NCBI GenBank assembly: GCA_002440265.1
Contig: DJSG01000046.1
Coordinates: 1-8,137 of the forward strand
DNA length: 8,137 nucleotides
Origin: Bacteroidales bacterium UBA6340
GTDB taxonomy: Bacteria > Bacteroidota > Bacteroidia > Bacteroidales > Paludibacteraceae
Direction: 5' to 3'
The notes beneath the pieces were generated by a model. It saw only the letters and a program-made list of their open reading frames with translations, did not search any database and was not told the DNA's origin. Position 1 is the first letter of the stretch. Each line of letters starts with the position of its first letter. Made by a program: the position numbers and the translations under genes. This document shows positions 7,021 to 8,137 of this stretch, piece after piece.

Positions 7021-7049
7021 AAGATACACAAAAATTCTTACTCGGGCAA
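7019..7049 (-). promoter_or_regulatory. Distal Bacteroidota-type promoter
   Basis: On the minus strand TATCTTTG (7026 down to 7019) is preceded by TTG (7049-7047) with a 20-base spacer, the same elements and spacing as the proximal promoter. Transcription would start near 7012 and cross the left repeat array, the inverted repeat and the G-rich motif before reaching the restriction gene, giving a leader of about 208 bases. It lies just after the likely terminator of the right-hand gene, so it probably serves the operon rather than that gene. Confidence 0.6.
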
Positions 7050-7094
7050 ATAGTAATAAAATAAGCCCTATCGGACCAATGGGACCAATAGGGC
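7050..7094 (-). terminator. Likely intrinsic terminator of the secreted-protein gene
   Basis: On the minus strand GCCCTAT (7094-7088) pairs with ATAGGGC (7071-7065), a 7-bp stem with a 16-base loop, followed at once by the T-rich run TTATTTTATTACTATTT. It lies 51 bases past the stop codon at 7145. The stem arms and loop are units of the 9-base array. The long loop and interrupted T-run make it weaker than a textbook terminator. Confidence 0.5.
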
Positions 7095-7142
7095 GAATAG
7101 GAAGAATGAGTCCTATAAGACTAATAAGCCATATAAGGGGCG
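7062..7142. repeat. Degenerate 9-base tandem array, right block (9 units)
   Basis: Cut every 9 bases from 7062 the units are taagcccta, tcggaccaa, tgggaccaa, tagggcgaa, taggaagaa, tgagtccta, taagactaa, taagccata and taaggggcg. The consensus is roughly TAgGNccAA. The period matches the left block but the phase is shifted by 5 bases, the two blocks being separated by the distal promoter region (7021-7061). The array starts two bases after the stop codon of the right-hand gene. Confidence 0.75.
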
Positions 7143-7144
7143 GA

Positions 7145-8137
7145 TTAGTAGTCGGTGTTTTGGGGATCGAAGTTGGTCCAGCCGGAGAGCCATGCGGCAT
7201 CGGCATCACAAGCACCGAGGTAGGAGACTTTCTCCATATCCTTAAGGGCGGAGGAGGTGAAGTCTGCTGCGGTCAGGACAGGGCTGGAGGCTGTGGGGAT
7301 ATAAGCATTGGCAGACATTGCGAGTGCGGAGAGGTCTTTGGTTTGGTTGCCTTTCTGTGCGAGGAACCATGTGGTGGAGAAAGAGTGGGCTGCGGCGGGG
7401 TCGAAGGTCTTCGCCTTGTAGTCCAGCGCAAGGGAGTCTTTGTACTGCTTGTTCATATCGGAACCGACGATGTCGCAGTCGGCGAGCCAAACATTCTGCA
7501 CGTTGATGAGTCCGTCTTTGGCAGCCTGCCAGCAGTTGCCTTTCTCGTTGTCAATCATCACACCGATAGGCCAGCCGATGACGAGGGAGTTGTAGCAGTT
7601 GAGGTGGGAGTTGCGGCGGATTTGCATACCCGACTGGAAACGTCCGAGCGAGGAACCGTTGTTGGGGAACATATCACCGCCTGTGATATATTTGGCGTTG
7701 TTTTGAAAGTCCTTGTCGAGTTTAGGACCGACAAAGGTGATGTTGGAGAAGACCGCCGAGGTGTAAGGCGATACGGCTGCTCCGTCGGCGCAGTTGTCGG
7801 ACTCAAAGCCGTTGGACTGGCTGACATCGGCAAGGCGCGAGTTGCGGATAGAGAGACCGAACTGTACGTTGCCCGAGAAGCCGTTGTCGGTATCGAAATC
7901 GTCGTCCCAACCGTGGTAAGCGACGAGGTATTTGCAATTTACGTTGCCGCCGAACCACTCGTAGGAGTCGTCGTTGCTGTAACTAACCTGAATGTGGTCG
8001 ATTTGGGTCTTGCTACCAATGGAGCCGAGTGTGATACCGTTGATTTCCTTGTCGGTCTGGAAAGGATAGCCTGCGAACTCGACACGGACATAGGATAGGA
8101 TACCCGAGTTGTCGTTGTCATCGTTGCCGCCGTGCTT
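7145..8137 (-). CDS. Repeat-rich probable exported protein, C-terminal 330 residues (5' end outside window)
   Basis: The frame is open from the right edge to a TAA at 7145; I checked every codon upstream of the first internal ATG, so the true start lies beyond 8137. The visible part begins in an Asp/Asn/Gly-rich stretch (GGNDDNDNSG), then SYVRVEFAG, EINGITLGSIGSKT, HIQVSYSNDDSYEWFGGNVN, KYLVAYHGWDDDFDTDNGFS and SNGFESDNCADG, and ends WTNFDPQNTDY. This matches, from memory, an uncharacterised family of secreted or lipid-anchored proteins of Bacteroidota and other environmental bacteria, probably folding as a parallel beta-helix with acidic, perhaps metal-binding, loops. These are sometimes encoded near TonB-dependent receptors; none is visible here. 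A signal peptide cannot be checked. The extreme C-terminus is not an obvious type IX secretion signal. The gene is likely unrelated to the restriction operon, from which it is separated by a terminator. Confidence 0.85.
   Translation of the reverse strand, partial: KHGGNDDNDNSGILSYVRVEFAGYPFQTDKEINGITLGSIGSKTQIDHIQVSYSNDDSYEWFGGNVNCKYLVAYHGWDDDFDTDNGFSGNVQFGLSIRNSRLADVSQSNGFESDNCADGAAVSPYTSAVFSNITFVGPKLDKDFQNNAKYITGGDMFPNNGSSLGRFQSGMQIRRNSHLNCYNSLVIGWPIGVMIDNEKGNCWQAAKDGLINVQNVWLADCDIVGSDMNKQYKDSLALDYKAKTFDPAAAHSFSTTWFLAQKGNQTKDLSALAMSANAYIPTASSPVLTAADFTSSALKDMEKVSYLGACDADAAWLSGWTNFDPQNTDY

Larger units (their letters stand above)
6805..7144. other. Structured intergenic region between the secreted-protein gene and the restriction operon
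   Basis: No convincing gene occupies these 340 bases. Reading leftward from the stop codon at 7145 they hold a 9-base-period array, a terminator-like hairpin inside it, a promoter, a second 9-base-period array, an inverted repeat, a G-rich four-run motif and a second promoter just before the restriction gene. Each element is listed separately. The elements touch or overlap, leaving little unassigned sequence apart from 6903-6939 and the 28-base stretch between the second promoter and the start codon. Confidence 0.7.

Noticed and set aside
6940..7142. CRISPR array
   Set aside because: Units are 9 bases, degenerate and directly adjacent with no spacers, and no cas gene is present.
6866..7151. 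Invertible promoter segment
   Set aside because: Phase-variable Bacteroidota promoters have inverted repeats at both ends. The longest flanking match found (GGGCGGAT at 6987 and 7138) is direct and only 8 bases, and no recombinase gene is visible.
6871..7215. Minus-strand frame of 114 codons with IGPIGPIG and LEQLEQLEQ repeats
   Set aside because: The peptide repeats are simply the 9-base arrays read as three codons. The frame overlaps the end of the upstream gene, a terminator and a promoter.
7016..8098. Plus-strand open frame of 360 codons
   Set aside because: It is antisense to the repeat-rich exported protein, which has recognisable family motifs and an open frame to the window edge. 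Its start also falls in promoter and repeat DNA.

Overview
The window looks like accessory DNA from a Bacteroidota genome, probably Bacteroidales. The main reasons are two copies of the promoter form typical of this phylum (a TTG element, 20 bases, then TATCTTTG), start codons that mostly lack a Shine-Dalgarno sequence, and a secreted parallel-repeat protein of a type common in this phylum. All five genes lie on the minus strand, so the window is best read from right to left.

Right end (8137 to 7145): the C-terminal 330 residues of a repeat-rich, probably exported protein of unknown function. Its start is outside the window.

Intergenic region (7144 to 6805): 340 bases that are dense in structure. 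They hold two arrays with a 9-base period, a likely terminator for the right-hand gene built partly from repeat units, two tandem leftward promoters, a four-run G-quadruplex motif and a short perfect inverted repeat.

Operon (6804 to the left edge): four genes separated by only 12, 25 and 40 bases. In order of transcription they are: (1) a 1023-residue restriction-modification fusion with a PD-ExK nuclease, an adenine-N6 DNA methyltransferase and a Type ISP-like C-terminal specificity region, but no helicase domain; (2) a Fic-domain protein with a built-in inhibitory motif and a C-terminal winged helix; (3) a RhuM-family protein; (4) the first 513 residues of a large helical protein, perhaps the N-terminal part of a SNF2-type helicase, cut by the window edge.

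The likely theme is DNA defence. The nuclease-methyltransferase would supply recognition, self-marking and cleavage. Fic and RhuM are familiar companions of restriction loci with unclear roles there. The fourth gene, if it is a translocase, could supply the motor activity that the first gene lacks. The specificity part of the restriction gene is strikingly AT-rich inside an otherwise GC-rich gene, which suggests exchange of its target-recognition module. No RNA genes, insertion sequences or CRISPR arrays were seen.
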